A DNA stretch of 64,000 bases from Vicinamibacterales bacterium (GTDB taxonomy: Bacteria; Acidobacteriota; Vicinamibacteria; Vicinamibacterales; Fen-181): NCBI GenBank assembly GCA_036504215.1, contig DASXVO010000035.1:248001-312000 (forward strand). Direction: 5' to 3'. Position numbers and translations under genes: made by a program. A model generated the notes under the pieces. The model did no database searches, was not told the origin of the DNA, and saw only the letters and a list, made by a program, of their open reading frames with translations. Each line of letters opens with the position of its first letter. Positions within the stretch are counted from its first letter, which is position 1. Of this stretch, positions 27,050-35,857 are shown piece after piece.

Positions 27050-28078
27050 ATGGACCGCGTGCTCGTCGTCGACGATGAAACTGGAATTAGGGGGCTGGTG
27101 ACGCAGTGGGTGGAGTCGCTGGGCTGCACGCCAGCCGAGGCCGCGTCCGCAGAACAGGCCGTCGAAGCGATGTCGCAGACCCCATGCGACGTCGCGATCT
27201 GTGACGTCAACCTTCCCGGGCACGACGGTCTCTGGCTCGCGCGCCACATCCGGCAGTTCCACCCGGACACGGCCGTTGTTCTCGCGACTGGTATCCAGGA
27301 TATCGAATCCGCCGTTGGCGGCCTCCGGGCCGGCATCGTCGATTACCTCCTCAAGCCGTTTGGGCGCGAGCGGTTCCGCGAAGCGATGGATCGGGCGCGG
27401 CAGTGGCATCGCGCGGCGGCTGACACCCTGAGATGGCGGCAGTCGGTGGAACTCGAACTCCAAACGAGACGACGGCAGCTCAGCGATGCCGTGCTGCGGC
27501 TCGACCTGAGCAGCGACGCCGCCATTCGGGGCGCGTTGGGGCTGCTCACGATTCGAGATCGGCCGATGTTCGAACACGCGCTTCGCGTCGCGGCGATGGC
27601 GGTTGAGATCGCGAACGAAGCGAGGCTCTCGCCAACCGAGACGGCGGATCTCGAACGCGCGGCGATCGTGCACGAAGTGGCGCGGACGGTGATTCCGGAG
27701 ACGATCCTCTGGAAGCCGGGCGAACTGTCGGTGGAGGAGTGGACGATCCTCCGGCGCGAGCCGGATCTCGGGTACGAGCTGTTCTCGGGGATTCCGGCGC
27801 TCGCTTCGGCTGCCTTGGTTGTCCGCAGCATGCGGGAACGCTACGACGGCACCGGCTATCCGCAGGGGCTGGCAGGCCTCGACATCCCTGTCGGTGCGCG
27901 AATCCTGGCGCTGGCCGATTCGTATGACACGATGATCCGGCCGCGAGGACATCGCGAGCCGCTGACCCCGTCGGACGCCGCAACCGAGATTGCCGAGGGC
28001 CGTGGCACGCAGTTCGATCCGCGCGTGGCCGCCGTGCTGCTTCAGATTCTCGGCCACGCCGGTTTCGACGCTTCATGA
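27050..28078 (+). CDS. Response regulator with a degenerate HD-GYP domain
   Basis: The 342-residue protein has a receiver (Asp52, Lys102), a linker helix (about 120-150) and an HD-GYP-like domain (about 165-335). HD-GYP enzymes hydrolyse cyclic di-GMP with metal ions held by HD and HHE motifs. Here HD is His208-Glu209 (VHEVAR instead of LHDIGK), the usual K-x-HP is RREP, and HHE is MRE (261-263). DGTGYP (266-271) and ADSYD are kept. It is therefore probably inactive or altered as a phosphodiesterase and may bind partners or ligand. Transcription is probably sigma-54 dependent. Confidence 0.85.
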   Translation: MDRVLVVDDETGIRGLVTQWVESLGCTPAEAASAEQAVEAMSQTPCDVAICDVNLPGHDGLWLARHIRQFHPDTAVVLATGIQDIESAVGGLRAGIVDYLLKPFGRERFREAMDRARQWHRAAADTLRWRQSVELELQTRRRQLSDAVLRLDLSSDAAIRGALGLLTIRDRPMFEHALRVAAMAVEIANEARLSPTETADLERAAIVHEVARTVIPETILWKPGELSVEEWTILRREPDLGYELFSGIPALASAALVVRSMRERYDGTGYPQGLAGLDIPVGARILALADSYDTMIRPRGHREPLTPSDAATEIAEGRGTQFDPRVAAVLLQILGHAGFDAS

Positions 28079-28131
28079 CGAGTGCCGGCCGAACGGCCGG
28101 CTCTGAGCGAAGGTCAACGGAGGCCGGCCTC

Positions 28132-28140
28132 TGCTACCAT
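28132..28140 (+). promoter_or_regulatory. Extended -10 promoter of gatB
   Basis: TGC plus TACCAT (28135-28140) is an extended -10 element ending 6 nt before the gatB ATG at 28147, which has no Shine-Dalgarno. A GC-rich inverted repeat (28084-28090 with 28095-28101) lies upstream, after the HD-GYP stop. Confidence 0.45.
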
Positions 28141-28146
28141 ACGCGC

Positions 28147-29586
28147 ATGCACTGGGAGCCGGTGATCGGCCTCGAGATTCATGCCCAACTGGCCACGGCC
28201 AGCAAGATCTTCTGCGGGTGTGCGGTCCGTGCGGGAGCAGCGCCGAACACGCTGGTGTGCCCTGTATGCCTCGGGCTCCCCGGTGCGCTGCCGGTCCTCA
28301 ACGATCGCGTCGTGGACGACGCCATCCTCGCGGCCCTCGCGCTGGGGTGTGCGATCCAGCCTGTATCGGTCTTCGCGAGGAAGAACTACTTCTATCCCGA
28401 CCTCCCGAAGGGCTACCAGATCTCTCAGTACGATCGGCCGCTCGCGCTCGACGGGCACCTGGAGTGGGGGAGCGGCGGCCGGGTCACGCGCGTCGGCATC
28501 ACGCGCGTGCACCTGGAAGAGGATGCCGGGAAGTCGCTCCACGAAGGATTCCCGGATTCGGCGTCCCGGGCCTACATCGACTTCAACCGAAGCGGAGTGC
28601 CGTTGATCGAAATCGTCAGCCGGCCGGATTTGCGGGCGGCGGCCGATGCCGCCGCGTTCTTCCAGCGCGTGCGCGACATCCTCGTCGAGATTGGGGTCAA
28701 CGGCGGCAGCCTCGAGGAAGGGCAGCTCCGTTGCGACGCCAATATCTCGCTGCGGCGGGCCGGTGAGGCGCTGGGGACGGCTGTCGAGGTGAAGAACCTC
28801 AATTCGTTTCGGTTCCTTCACAAGGCGCTGGACCACGAGATCGAGCGACAGCGCGAGGCGCTCGAACGTGGCGAGCGTGTTCAGCACGAGACGCGTCTCT
28901 GGGACGTCGCCGGCGGCCGCACGGTGGTGATGCGCAGCAAGGAAGAGGCCCAGGACTATCGCTACTTCCCTGAGCCCGACCTGCCACCACTGGCCGTCGG
29001 GCCGGAGCGGATCGCGCGGCAACGGCAGCGTCTGCCGGAGCTGCCTGACGCTCGCCGGCTCCGTCTCGCGGAGCGGTTCGGCCTCTCGGAGTACGACGCC
29101 GCGCACGTCGGCGCGTCGAAGGCGGTGACCGACTTCTTCGAGTCCATGATCGCGGCGGGCGCGCAGCCGAAGGAGGCCGCCAACTGGATCAGCGGCGAGG
29201 TCACGCGGAGGGTGAACGAGGGGAGTTGCGGCATCAAGGCCGCGGGCGTCGCACCTGCGGCCCTCGTCGAGTTGATCCAGCTCGTCGGCCAGGGAACGAT
29301 CAGCGGCAGCGTCGCGAAGGACGTGTTCGAGAAGATGTGGGGGAGCGGCCGTCGCGCGTCGGAGATCGTGGCCAGCGACGGGCTGTCACAGATCGATGAC
29401 CGCGACGCGTTGGCGGAAATCGTCCGGCAGGTGGTCGCGGGCAATCCGGCGCCGGTCGCGCAGTACAAGGCCGGAAAGAAACTGGTATTCGGGTTCTTCG
29501 TGGGGCAGGTGATGAAGGCGACGGGCGGGAAGGCGAATCCGACGATCGTGACGGCGCTCGTCGAACGCGAACTGGAGCGGACATGA
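28147..29586 (+). CDS. gatB: Asp-tRNA(Asn)/Glu-tRNA(Gln) amidotransferase subunit B
   Basis: GatB, with GatA and GatC, converts mischarged Glu-tRNA(Gln) or Asp-tRNA(Asn) to the correct amide. The 479-residue protein begins WEPVIGLEIHAQLATASKIFCGC and contains the CPVCLGLPG zinc/ammonia-channel motif, YFYPDLPKGYQISQYDRP and the C-terminal YqeY-like tail (KATGGKANPTIVTALVERELE). All are diagnostic. gatA and gatC are not in the window, so they are encoded elsewhere. The stop overlaps the start of the next gene (ATGA). Confidence 0.95.
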   Translation: MHWEPVIGLEIHAQLATASKIFCGCAVRAGAAPNTLVCPVCLGLPGALPVLNDRVVDDAILAALALGCAIQPVSVFARKNYFYPDLPKGYQISQYDRPLALDGHLEWGSGGRVTRVGITRVHLEEDAGKSLHEGFPDSASRAYIDFNRSGVPLIEIVSRPDLRAAADAAAFFQRVRDILVEIGVNGGSLEEGQLRCDANISLRRAGEALGTAVEVKNLNSFRFLHKALDHEIERQREALERGERVQHETRLWDVAGGRTVVMRSKEEAQDYRYFPEPDLPPLAVGPERIARQRQRLPELPDARRLRLAERFGLSEYDAAHVGASKAVTDFFESMIAAGAQPKEAANWISGEVTRRVNEGSCGIKAAGVAPAALVELIQLVGQGTISGSVAKDVFEKMWGSGRRASEIVASDGLSQIDDRDALAEIVRQVVAGNPAPVAQYKAGKKLVFGFFVGQVMKATGGKANPTIVTALVERELERT

Positions 29587-32018
29587 GCGACGGGCGGGCC
29601 GGGACAGCGGCGCCGGCAACCGAAACCGCGACGCCGCCGGACGCCGCCGGGTGGACATGGCGCGAAGCGTCCGGTGTCACCCTGATCGCAGTCGTGGCGG
29701 CGGTCATTGGCACATGGCCGCTCGTGGCCCATCCGTTCTCGCGACTGATGGCACCGGTCGGCCCGGGCGATCCCTATCTGAATCTCTGGATCCTCGGTTG
29801 GGATCTGCGGACGCTCACCGAGACGCCGGTGGCATGGCTCACCGGCCGAGTGTTCGACGCGAACATCTTCTTTCCCGCCGAACGGACGCTCGCGTACTCC
29901 GACCACCTCCTCCTGCAGTCCCTCGCCGTGTGGCCGCTGTATGCGATCACGCGGAACCTGACGGTCTGCTACAACGCGCTCCTCTTCGGCTCGGTCGCCG
30001 GCTGCGTGCTGGCGATGTACGCGTTCGTCCGGGCGGTGACCGGCTCGCGGGCCGGTGCCCTCGTCGCCGGAGTGGCCTGGGGCCTGATGCCGTTCCACTT
30101 CGCGCACCTCCTGCACCTGCAGTTGCAGGCGCTGTACTTCTTGCCGCTCGCATTCCTGTTCCTCCACCGCGTCATGGCGGGCCGTCGCCGCCGCGACGCC
30201 GCGTGGCTCGGCGTCATGGCCGCGCTGTCCGCGGTGTCGAGCGTGTACTGGGGCGTGATCGGAACCGTTGCGCTCGTGCTGGGTGCGGCGACGCTCGCTG
30301 TCGGCGTCGGCCGGTGGCGAAGCGCGGTGATCGCGCGCCGGCTGCTGCAGGCGTTCGCCGTGGGTGCCCTGCTCATTGCGCCCGTCATGTGGCCGTACTG
30401 GCAGGTGCAGCGGCGCGAGGGCTTCACGCGCAACCTCTACGAGGCATCGCAGCACGAGGCGAAGCCGATCAGCTACCTCCGCGTCCCGCCGGGCAACCTG
30501 CTCTACGGGAGGACGGGATGGCTGCGTCCGCCCGCCGCCAGCCCTGCGAACCCGGCGAAGCACGAGGGTCCGGAACAGGAACTGTTCCCTGGCTTCGTGC
30601 TCCTCGCGCTGGCCGGGTATGGCGCGTGGAAGGGCTGGCGGTCTGATGCGCGGCCGTTCGTGTTGACGATGGGTGCCGTGGCACTCGGCGGGTTCGTGCT
30701 GTCGCTCGGTCCGGACGGCGTGCGCGTCCTGTACGCCGCGTGCCACCGGTTCATCTTCGGATTCCAGGCCGTCCGCGCTCCCGCGCGATTCGGCGTGCTC
30801 GTGGGTTTCGGCCTGGCGGGCCTCGCGGCCCTTGGCGTGCGCGAGTGGGGAGGGCGCCGCAGCAGCGGCGAACGGACATCGTGGCCGTACCCGCTGGCGT
30901 TCGTCCTGCTCGTGGGTCTCGAGTTCATCAACGTGCCCCTGCCGTCCGTGCCGGCGCCACCGCGATCGACGCCCGCCGGAGCCTGGCTCCGGGCGGCGCC
31001 GCAACCCGGCGCCGTCCTCTACCTTCCGCTGTCGAGCGACCTGGAGAACACACCGGCGATGGTGGCGTCCCTCGAACACGGCCGGCCGATCGCGAACGGC
31101 TACAGCGGTCAGCGGCCCGCGTTCTTCATGGGCCTGGTCGACACGCTGAACCGGCTGCCGGCGGCCGACGCGCTGTGGACGCTCCGCGACCTCAACGTCC
31201 GGTTCGTCGTCGCTTCCGAGGCGCTGGCCACAGGGTTGGCGCCAGGCCCGCTCGTCGAGCGCGCGCGCTTCGACGACGCGATCATCTACGAAGTGGTCTG
31301 GACGCCGGCGCTGGAAGCCGCGATTCCGCGGCCGGAGTTGCCGCCCCCGCCGGTTCCGGGTGCCTTGCCGTTTGCCGTCAGCGAACGGTCGGTGTACCGG
31401 ATCGTCTGGCTGACCGGGGGATCGATGAGCGTCGCCGCCGGGACGGCCACCTTCACAGCGGACGTGTCCACCCACCATTTCGCCGTGGACGTGGAGACGG
31501 CGCCGTGGGTGGCACGGTTCTTCGAGGCGCGGGACCGGTTCGAATCCTGGACGGACGATCAATTGCTGCCCCTCCGCCAGGAGCAGCACCTGCGCGAGGG
31601 GCGCCGCGTCATCGATCGGACGACCCGGTTCGACCATGTCAGCCGGACCGTCACGACCGGCGACGGGCCCTCGCTGCCGTTGCCCAGCGGCGGGCGCGAT
31701 GGGCTGACCGCGTTCTTCTTCGCGCGAACGCTGCCAATGGTGCCGGGGTATCGCACGCGATTCCCGGTCACCGAGGGCGGCCGCAGCTATCTGGTCGATC
31801 TCGACGTCCAGCAGATCGAGGCGGTGAGCGTGAACGGAAAGCCGGTGGAGGCGTTCCGCGTCGTGCCGCGGTTCGAGTCGGCCGGGAACGCGCGCCAGCG
31901 GGGGATCCAGGCGACGCTGTGGCTGAGCCGTGACGCGCAGCGCATTCCCCTCCGGTTCGACATCGAGGCGCCGTTCGGCGCGTTCCGCATCGAACTCGAA
32001 CGACGCGACGCGCGGTAG
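29583..32018 (+). CDS. Large multi-spanning membrane protein fused to a DUF3108 domain
   Basis: The 811-residue protein has an N-terminal half with about 10-12 membrane spans (residues 30-460) and a GPGDPYLNLWILGWDL loop. This recalls GT-C-type glycosyltransferase or YfhO-like membrane proteins. A soluble region follows. The last 200 residues match the DUF3108 pattern (FEARDRFESWTDDQLLPLRQ, then YLVDLDVQQIEAVSVNGK, then LSRDAQRIPLRFDIEAPFG). DUF3108 proteins are normally separate periplasmic proteins. The ATG overlaps the gatB stop. A role in lipid-linked sugar transfer or envelope assembly is inference. Confidence 0.7.
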   Translation: MSDGRAGTAAPATETATPPDAAGWTWREASGVTLIAVVAAVIGTWPLVAHPFSRLMAPVGPGDPYLNLWILGWDLRTLTETPVAWLTGRVFDANIFFPAERTLAYSDHLLLQSLAVWPLYAITRNLTVCYNALLFGSVAGCVLAMYAFVRAVTGSRAGALVAGVAWGLMPFHFAHLLHLQLQALYFLPLAFLFLHRVMAGRRRRDAAWLGVMAALSAVSSVYWGVIGTVALVLGAATLAVGVGRWRSAVIARRLLQAFAVGALLIAPVMWPYWQVQRREGFTRNLYEASQHEAKPISYLRVPPGNLLYGRTGWLRPPAASPANPAKHEGPEQELFPGFVLLALAGYGAWKGWRSDARPFVLTMGAVALGGFVLSLGPDGVRVLYAACHRFIFGFQAVRAPARFGVLVGFGLAGLAALGVREWGGRRSSGERTSWPYPLAFVLLVGLEFINVPLPSVPAPPRSTPAGAWLRAAPQPGAVLYLPLSSDLENTPAMVASLEHGRPIANGYSGQRPAFFMGLVDTLNRLPAADALWTLRDLNVRFVVASEALATGLAPGPLVERARFDDAIIYEVVWTPALEAAIPRPELPPPPVPGALPFAVSERSVYRIVWLTGGSMSVAAGTATFTADVSTHHFAVDVETAPWVARFFEARDRFESWTDDQLLPLRQEQHLREGRRVIDRTTRFDHVSRTVTTGDGPSLPLPSGGRDGLTAFFFARTLPMVPGYRTRFPVTEGGRSYLVDLDVQQIEAVSVNGKPVEAFRVVPRFESAGNARQRGIQATLWLSRDAQRIPLRFDIEAPFGAFRIELERRDAR

Positions 32019-32039
32019 CCCGGGCGGCGCGTCTGCACG

Positions 32040-32048
32040 TGCTATACT
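32040..32048 (+). promoter_or_regulatory. Extended -10 promoter of ftsEX
   Basis: TGC plus TATACT (32043-32048) lies 58 nt before the ftsE GTG and 21 nt after the upstream stop. No clear -35 is seen, as expected for an extended -10 promoter. Confidence 0.5.
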
Positions 32049-32106
32049 CGCGGTCGCCTTCGAGGACGGCCACGCACTTGCCTGTTGCCTGCACGGACGA
32101 GCCACT

Positions 32107-32766
32107 GTGATCGAGATCGAAGGGCTGTCCAAGCTCTACGCTCGCGATGTGTTCGCGCTCGACGACGTCACGCTGACCGTGGCAAGGGGAGAGTTCGCCT
32201 TTCTCACGGGGGCCAGCGGCGCGGGCAAGACCACGCTCCTTCGAATCCTCCTGAGACAGGAATGCCCCACCGGTGGGAGAGTTGCGGTGGACGGCCGTGA
32301 CTTGGCGAGCCTGAGTTCGGCCCAGGTGCAGGCCTACCGCCGCACGGTGGGATTCGTCTTCCAGGACTTCAAGCTGATTCCCCGCAAGACGGTCTTCGAA
32401 AACGTCATCTTCGCCCTTCGGATTCTCGGCGTGCCGGACGTCCAGCAGCGGCGGCGCACGTTCCAGGTGCTGAAGTGGGTCGGCCTGCAGCACCGCGCCA
32501 ATGCATACCCGGTGGAATTGTCCGGGGGCGAGCAGCAGCGCATCGCCATCGCCCGGGCGCTCGTGAACGAGCCGATGCTGGTGTTGGCCGATGAGCCGAC
32601 CGGGAATCTCGATCCTGACCTCGCCCTCGAGATCATGACGCTGTTCCGCGAGATCAACGCGACCGGGACGACCGTGATCGTCGCGACGCACGACCGCGAG
32701 TTGATCCGCCGGGTCGGCCGTCGCGCGATTACCCTCGACCGCGGGCGGGTGGTGAAGGCGGGATGA
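32107..32766 (+). CDS. ftsE: Cell division ATP-binding protein FtsE
   Basis: FtsE and FtsX form a divisome complex that controls peptidoglycan hydrolases at the septum. The 219-residue protein starts IEIEGLSKLYARDVFALDDV and has Walker A GASGAGKTT, the FtsE-typical VFQDFKLIPRKTVFENV, signature [10 protein letters not shown] and Walker [13 protein letters not shown] use the GTG at 32107, where the family sequence begins. It is followed by ftsX after 16 bp. Confidence 0.93.
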   Translation: MIEIEGLSKLYARDVFALDDVTLTVARGEFAFLTGASGAGKTTLLRILLRQECPTGGRVAVDGRDLASLSSAQVQAYRRTVGFVFQDFKLIPRKTVFENVIFALRILGVPDVQQRRRTFQVLKWVGLQHRANAYPVELSGGEQQRIAIARALVNEPMLVLADEPTGNLDPDLALEIMTLFREINATGTTVIVATHDRELIRRVGRRAITLDRGRVVKAG

Positions 32767-32782
32767 CGCCGGGAGCCCACGC

Positions 32783-33673
32783 ATGATCGGCGCGCTGAAA
32801 CATTTCATCGTCGAGGCGGCGACGAGCGTCTGGCGCGGCCGACGATCCAGCGCGTTGTCCATCCTCACGATTGCCATCGCGCTCTTCATGCTCGGCCTGT
32901 TTCTGCTCGTCACGGCGAACCTCGAGCGATTGGTCGACCGCTGGAGCCGCTCCGCGGAGTTCTCCGTGTACCTGCGAGACGACGCCACGACGGAGGAGCG
33001 GGGCACGATTGCGCAGGCCCTGAAGGCAGATCGGGCCATCGCGTCGGTCGAGTTCGTGTCGAAGGATGCCGCGCTCGCGCGCTTCCGTCGCGATTTCCCG
33101 GACCTCGCCCCGGCAACGCAGGGTGCCCCTCAGAATCCCTTCCCCGCATCGTTCGAAGCGCGGCTCGGGTCGGCGATGGCCGACGCCGCGGGTCTCGCGC
33201 AGCTCGCATCGCGTGTCGCCAGTATGCCTGGTGTGGCCGACGTTCGGTACGACCGGCGCTGGCTCGACCGGCTCGCGTCGCTGACCGTGTTCACCCGCTG
33301 GGCCGGGTTCGCGCTGGCCGCCGTGCTCGTCCTCGCGGCGGCGCTGACGGTCACGACGGTGATCCGCCTCGCGCTGTATGCGCGCCGCGACGAGGTCGAG
33401 ATCATGGAACTGGTGGGCGCACCGATGGCGTTCATCCGCGGGCCATTCGTGTTCGAGGGAGTACTCCAGGGCGGCCTCGGCGCGTTGCTGGCGCTCGTCT
33501 CGTTGCGCATCGGTCTCGCTGTCGCCCGGGTCCGGCTCGCGTCGATGGCGTCCGGGATCGTTGACCCGGCGAGCATCGAGTTCCTGTCGACCGGTACGGT
33601 GCTGCTCGTCCTCGTTGGTGGGATGCTGGTCGGCTGTGTCGGCGGGTTCGTCGCGGCGCGACGGCTGCGCTGA
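32783..33673 (+). CDS. ftsX: Cell division protein FtsX
   Basis: The 296-residue permease has the FtsX layout: a first span (about 25-47), a periplasmic domain (about 50-165; FSVYLRDDATTEERGTIAQ), and three further spans ending VGGFVAARRLR. It couples ATP hydrolysis by FtsE to activation of periplasmic amidase or endopeptidase regulators. It is adjacent to ftsE with the same orientation and no internal promoter is seen. Confidence 0.92.
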   Translation: MIGALKHFIVEAATSVWRGRRSSALSILTIAIALFMLGLFLLVTANLERLVDRWSRSAEFSVYLRDDATTEERGTIAQALKADRAIASVEFVSKDAALARFRRDFPDLAPATQGAPQNPFPASFEARLGSAMADAAGLAQLASRVASMPGVADVRYDRRWLDRLASLTVFTRWAGFALAAVLVLAAALTVTTVIRLALYARRDEVEIMELVGAPMAFIRGPFVFEGVLQGGLGALLALVSLRIGLAVARVRLASMASGIVDPASIEFLSTGTVLLVLVGGMLVGCVGGFVAARRLR

Positions 33674-33700
33674 GTTCAGATCGGAGCGTTTTGGTCGCCG

Positions 33701-33729
33701 TTGACAGCCGTGCGAGCCCTCACTAGACT
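33701..33729 (+). promoter_or_regulatory. Near-consensus sigma-70-type promoter
   Basis: TTGACA (33701-33706), a 17-bp spacer and TAGACT (33724-33729) make one of the best housekeeping-type promoters in the window. It drives the small gene at 33772 with a leader of about 36 nt. Confidence 0.75.
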
Positions 33730-33771
33730 GGGAATTGCCTACCGCTTCTTCCTGCTTGGCTAAGGAGTCGC

Positions 33772-34062
33772 ATGCATCGTGTCCTGTTCGACCCGCGGCC
33801 ATTGAGTGCGCATCGTCCGGGAATCCTCTTCGAGTTCTACCGCGAGGAATTGATCAAGCATCAGCGCTGTCTGCAGCGGCAGCGGGAGTATTATTCCGAA
33901 CGCGCGTACGCGAGCGCGGAGAAGGCGCTGAGCCGCCTGCTCGCGCAACTCGACCAGCTGTGTCGATCGAAGAACGCGGACCAGGTGATGTGCCGTCTGC
34001 TGCGGCAATTCGACGTGGTCACCAATCTGTCGGCATGGTCCGACCCCAACAAAGTGAACTAG
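33772..34062 (+). CDS. Small conserved-looking protein of unknown function
   Basis: The 96-residue product is soluble, helical and charged, with a likely coiled-coil through EELIKHQRCLQRQREYYSE to about residue 75. Four Cys/His-containing positions are present but no clear metal motif. It has its own near-consensus promoter and an AAGGAG 5 bp before the ATG, so I regard it as a real, well-expressed gene. I do not recognise a family. It lies between ftsX and a glycerate kinase-type gene, neither obviously related. Confidence 0.7.
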   Translation: MHRVLFDPRPLSAHRPGILFEFYREELIKHQRCLQRQREYYSERAYASAEKALSRLLAQLDQLCRSKNADQVMCRLLRQFDVVTNLSAWSDPNKVN

Positions 34063-34096
34063 GTCCATCCTTCCACGCTTTCGCCGCGATCTTCTC

Positions 34097-35371
34097 GTGC
34101 TCTTCCGAGCGGCTGTCGAGGCGGTCAGTACGCCGCGGCTGCTCGAGGTCGCTCTGGCTCTCCCGGAAATCCAATCGGTCCTCGACGCCGGCTCGGTCCG
34201 CGTACTCTCCGCAGGCAAGGCGTCCGCGCACATGGCGGTGGCCTACGCCAGTGCCGGAGCACCCGCCGTGGCCGGTGTCGTCGTCGGCACGCATGCCTCC
34301 AGCGCGCTGCCGGCGCCATTCGAGTGGATTCCCGGCAGTCATCCCGTGCCCGATGCCCGTAGCGTCGCCGCCGGCGCCCGCAGCCTGGAGCTCGCGCGCG
34401 GCGTTCCGGCCAACGGCGCGCTGGTGGTGCTGCTGTCAGGTGGGGCGTCCTCCCTGCTGGCGCTGCCCCGAGCGGGAATCACGCTCGCGGACAAGCAGAG
34501 CACCACGCGTCGGCTGTTGCTGGCAGGCGCGGACATCGATGCGCTGAACACCGTGCGAAAGCACCTGTCGGCCATCAAGGGTGGCCAGCTGGCGGCCGCC
34601 GTGGCGGGGCGGACAGTGGCTCTCGCCGTCTCGGACGTCGTCACCAACGACACGAGCGTGATTGGGTCCGGTCCGACAGTGCCGGATCCGACGACATTTG
34701 CCGACGCGTGGCGGATGCTCGAGCGACTAGGCGGCGTGGGGTCATATCCCGCCGCGGTGGTCGATCTGCTGCGGCGTGGAACCGCCGGGGAGGAACCGGA
34801 AACGCCCAAGCCTGGCGACCCCCGGCTGGATCGCGTGCTCACGCGAGTGATTGGAACTCGCATGGACGCGGTTGCTGGCGCCCGCCGTGCCGCGGAGGCG
34901 CTGGGGTACGCCACCATCGTCCTCGACGAGCCCGTGGTCGGGGAGGCGCGCGAGGCAGGGCCGGCGCTTGTCGCAATGGTACGTCACCGGACCCGGGATG
35001 TGCGTGGGCCCGCTTGCGTGATCGCGGCGGGCGAGACCACTGTCCACGTCACCGGCCGCGGGCGCGGCGGCCGCAATCAGGAACTCGTCCTGTCGGCGGC
35101 CCGCGCGATCGCCGCGCTCGGCGGTCCGGCGGCGATGCTCAGTGGCGGGACAGATGGGATTGATGGTCCGACCGATGCGGCAGGTGGCATCGCGGACGGC
35201 ACCACGCTCGTCCGTACCGAGCAGGCTGGACTCGGGACTCCGGAGGCGTTTCTGGCCGACAACAACGCCTATCCGCTGCTCCACGCTCTGGGTGATCTCG
35301 TCGTCATCGGGCCCACCGACACCAACGTCGGGGACGTGCAGATCGTGCTGCTCCAGTGCGCGCCCGTGTAG
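34097..35371 (+). CDS. Glycerate 2-kinase-type enzyme (MOFRL family, GckA/TtuD)
   Basis: The 424-residue protein has the GckA/TtuD layout. The N-terminal domain contains VRVLSAGKASAHMA, LLSGGASSLLALP and NTVRKHLSAIKGGQLA. The C-terminal MOFRL domain contains SGGTDGIDGPTDAAGG and LADNNAYPLLHALGDLV. These enzymes phosphorylate D-glycerate to 2-phosphoglycerate, joining glycolate, tartrate or serine catabolism to glycolysis. The GTG start at 34097 is where the family begins (LFRAAVEAV); no strong ribosome site precedes it. An inverted repeat follows the stop. Confidence 0.85.
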   Translation: MLFRAAVEAVSTPRLLEVALALPEIQSVLDAGSVRVLSAGKASAHMAVAYASAGAPAVAGVVVGTHASSALPAPFEWIPGSHPVPDARSVAAGARSLELARGVPANGALVVLLSGGASSLLALPRAGITLADKQSTTRRLLLAGADIDALNTVRKHLSAIKGGQLAAAVAGRTVALAVSDVVTNDTSVIGSGPTVPDPTTFADAWRMLERLGGVGSYPAAVVDLLRRGTAGEEPETPKPGDPRLDRVLTRVIGTRMDAVAGARRAAEALGYATIVLDEPVVGEAREAGPALVAMVRHRTRDVRGPACVIAAGETTVHVTGRGRGGRNQELVLSAARAIAALGGPAAMLSGGTDGIDGPTDAAGGIADGTTLVRTEQAGLGTPEAFLADNNAYPLLHALGDLVVIGPTDTNVGDVQIVLLQCAPV

Positions 35372-35388
35372 CTCTCCCTCGCTACTCG

Positions 35389-35407
35389 GCGAACCGTCGC
35401 GGTTCGC
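35389..35407 (+). other. Stem-loop after the glycerate kinase gene
   Basis: GCGAACC (35389-35395) and GGTTCGC (35401-35407) form a 7-bp stem with a 5-nt loop. There is no T-tract, so it is only a possible weak terminator or processing site. Confidence 0.35.
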
Positions 35408-35448
35408 GAGTGATTCTGTCAGACTACGCGGAACAAGGAAGGCACGAG

Positions 35449-35853
35449 ATGAGCAAACTGAAGATTGGCGGTGCGGTGCTCGTCGCCCTGCTCGTCACGC
35501 TCGGCCTCGGATGGTTCTGGGGCGCGAGCGGGCGGTGGGCCGTCGAGCGGCAGGCGCGCGACGCCGAGGTGCGACTGCAGGTCACCGAGGCACGCGCCGC
35601 GTTGGCTGCGGCCCGCGTCGACGTATTCGAGCTCAACTTCGGGCGGGCGAGTCGGAACCTGGAGCGCGCGAAGAAGGCGCTGGCCGACGTCGGTGCCCGC
35701 ATGGAGAAGGACGGGCCCGCCGACTCCGCAGCCGCCGTGCGCGAGGCGGCGGCCAAGGCTGCTGAGGCGCAGCAACTCGCCGGCAACGTCGATCAGACCG
35801 CGAACGCTCGGGCCGCTGAAGCCCTGAACGTTCTCGATCGCGTCAAGGATTGA
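35449..35853 (+). CDS. Small membrane-anchored helical protein of unknown function
   Basis: The 134-residue product has one N-terminal membrane span (IGGAVLVALLVTLGLGWFW) followed by an Ala-, Glu- and Arg-rich helical region, probably a coiled-coil outside the membrane. I chose the ATG at 35449, which follows AAGGAAGG; the longer frame runs back into the previous gene. It is 4 bp before the rnr gene and may be co-transcribed with it. No family recognised. Confidence 0.65.
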   Translation: MSKLKIGGAVLVALLVTLGLGWFWGASGRWAVERQARDAEVRLQVTEARAALAAARVDVFELNFGRASRNLERAKKALADVGARMEKDGPADSAAAVREAAAKAAEAQQLAGNVDQTANARAAEALNVLDRVKD

Positions 35854-35857
35854 TCCC

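Noticed and set aside
31537-31547. GGTTCGAATCC, resembling a tRNA T-arm
   Set aside because: It lies inside the DUF3108 coding region and no acceptor, D or anticodon stems surround it.
28962-32132. 1056-codon minus-strand frame opposite gatB and the DUF3108 fusion
   Set aside because: Arg/His/Glu/Gln-rich translation without domains; an antisense shadow of well-supported genes.
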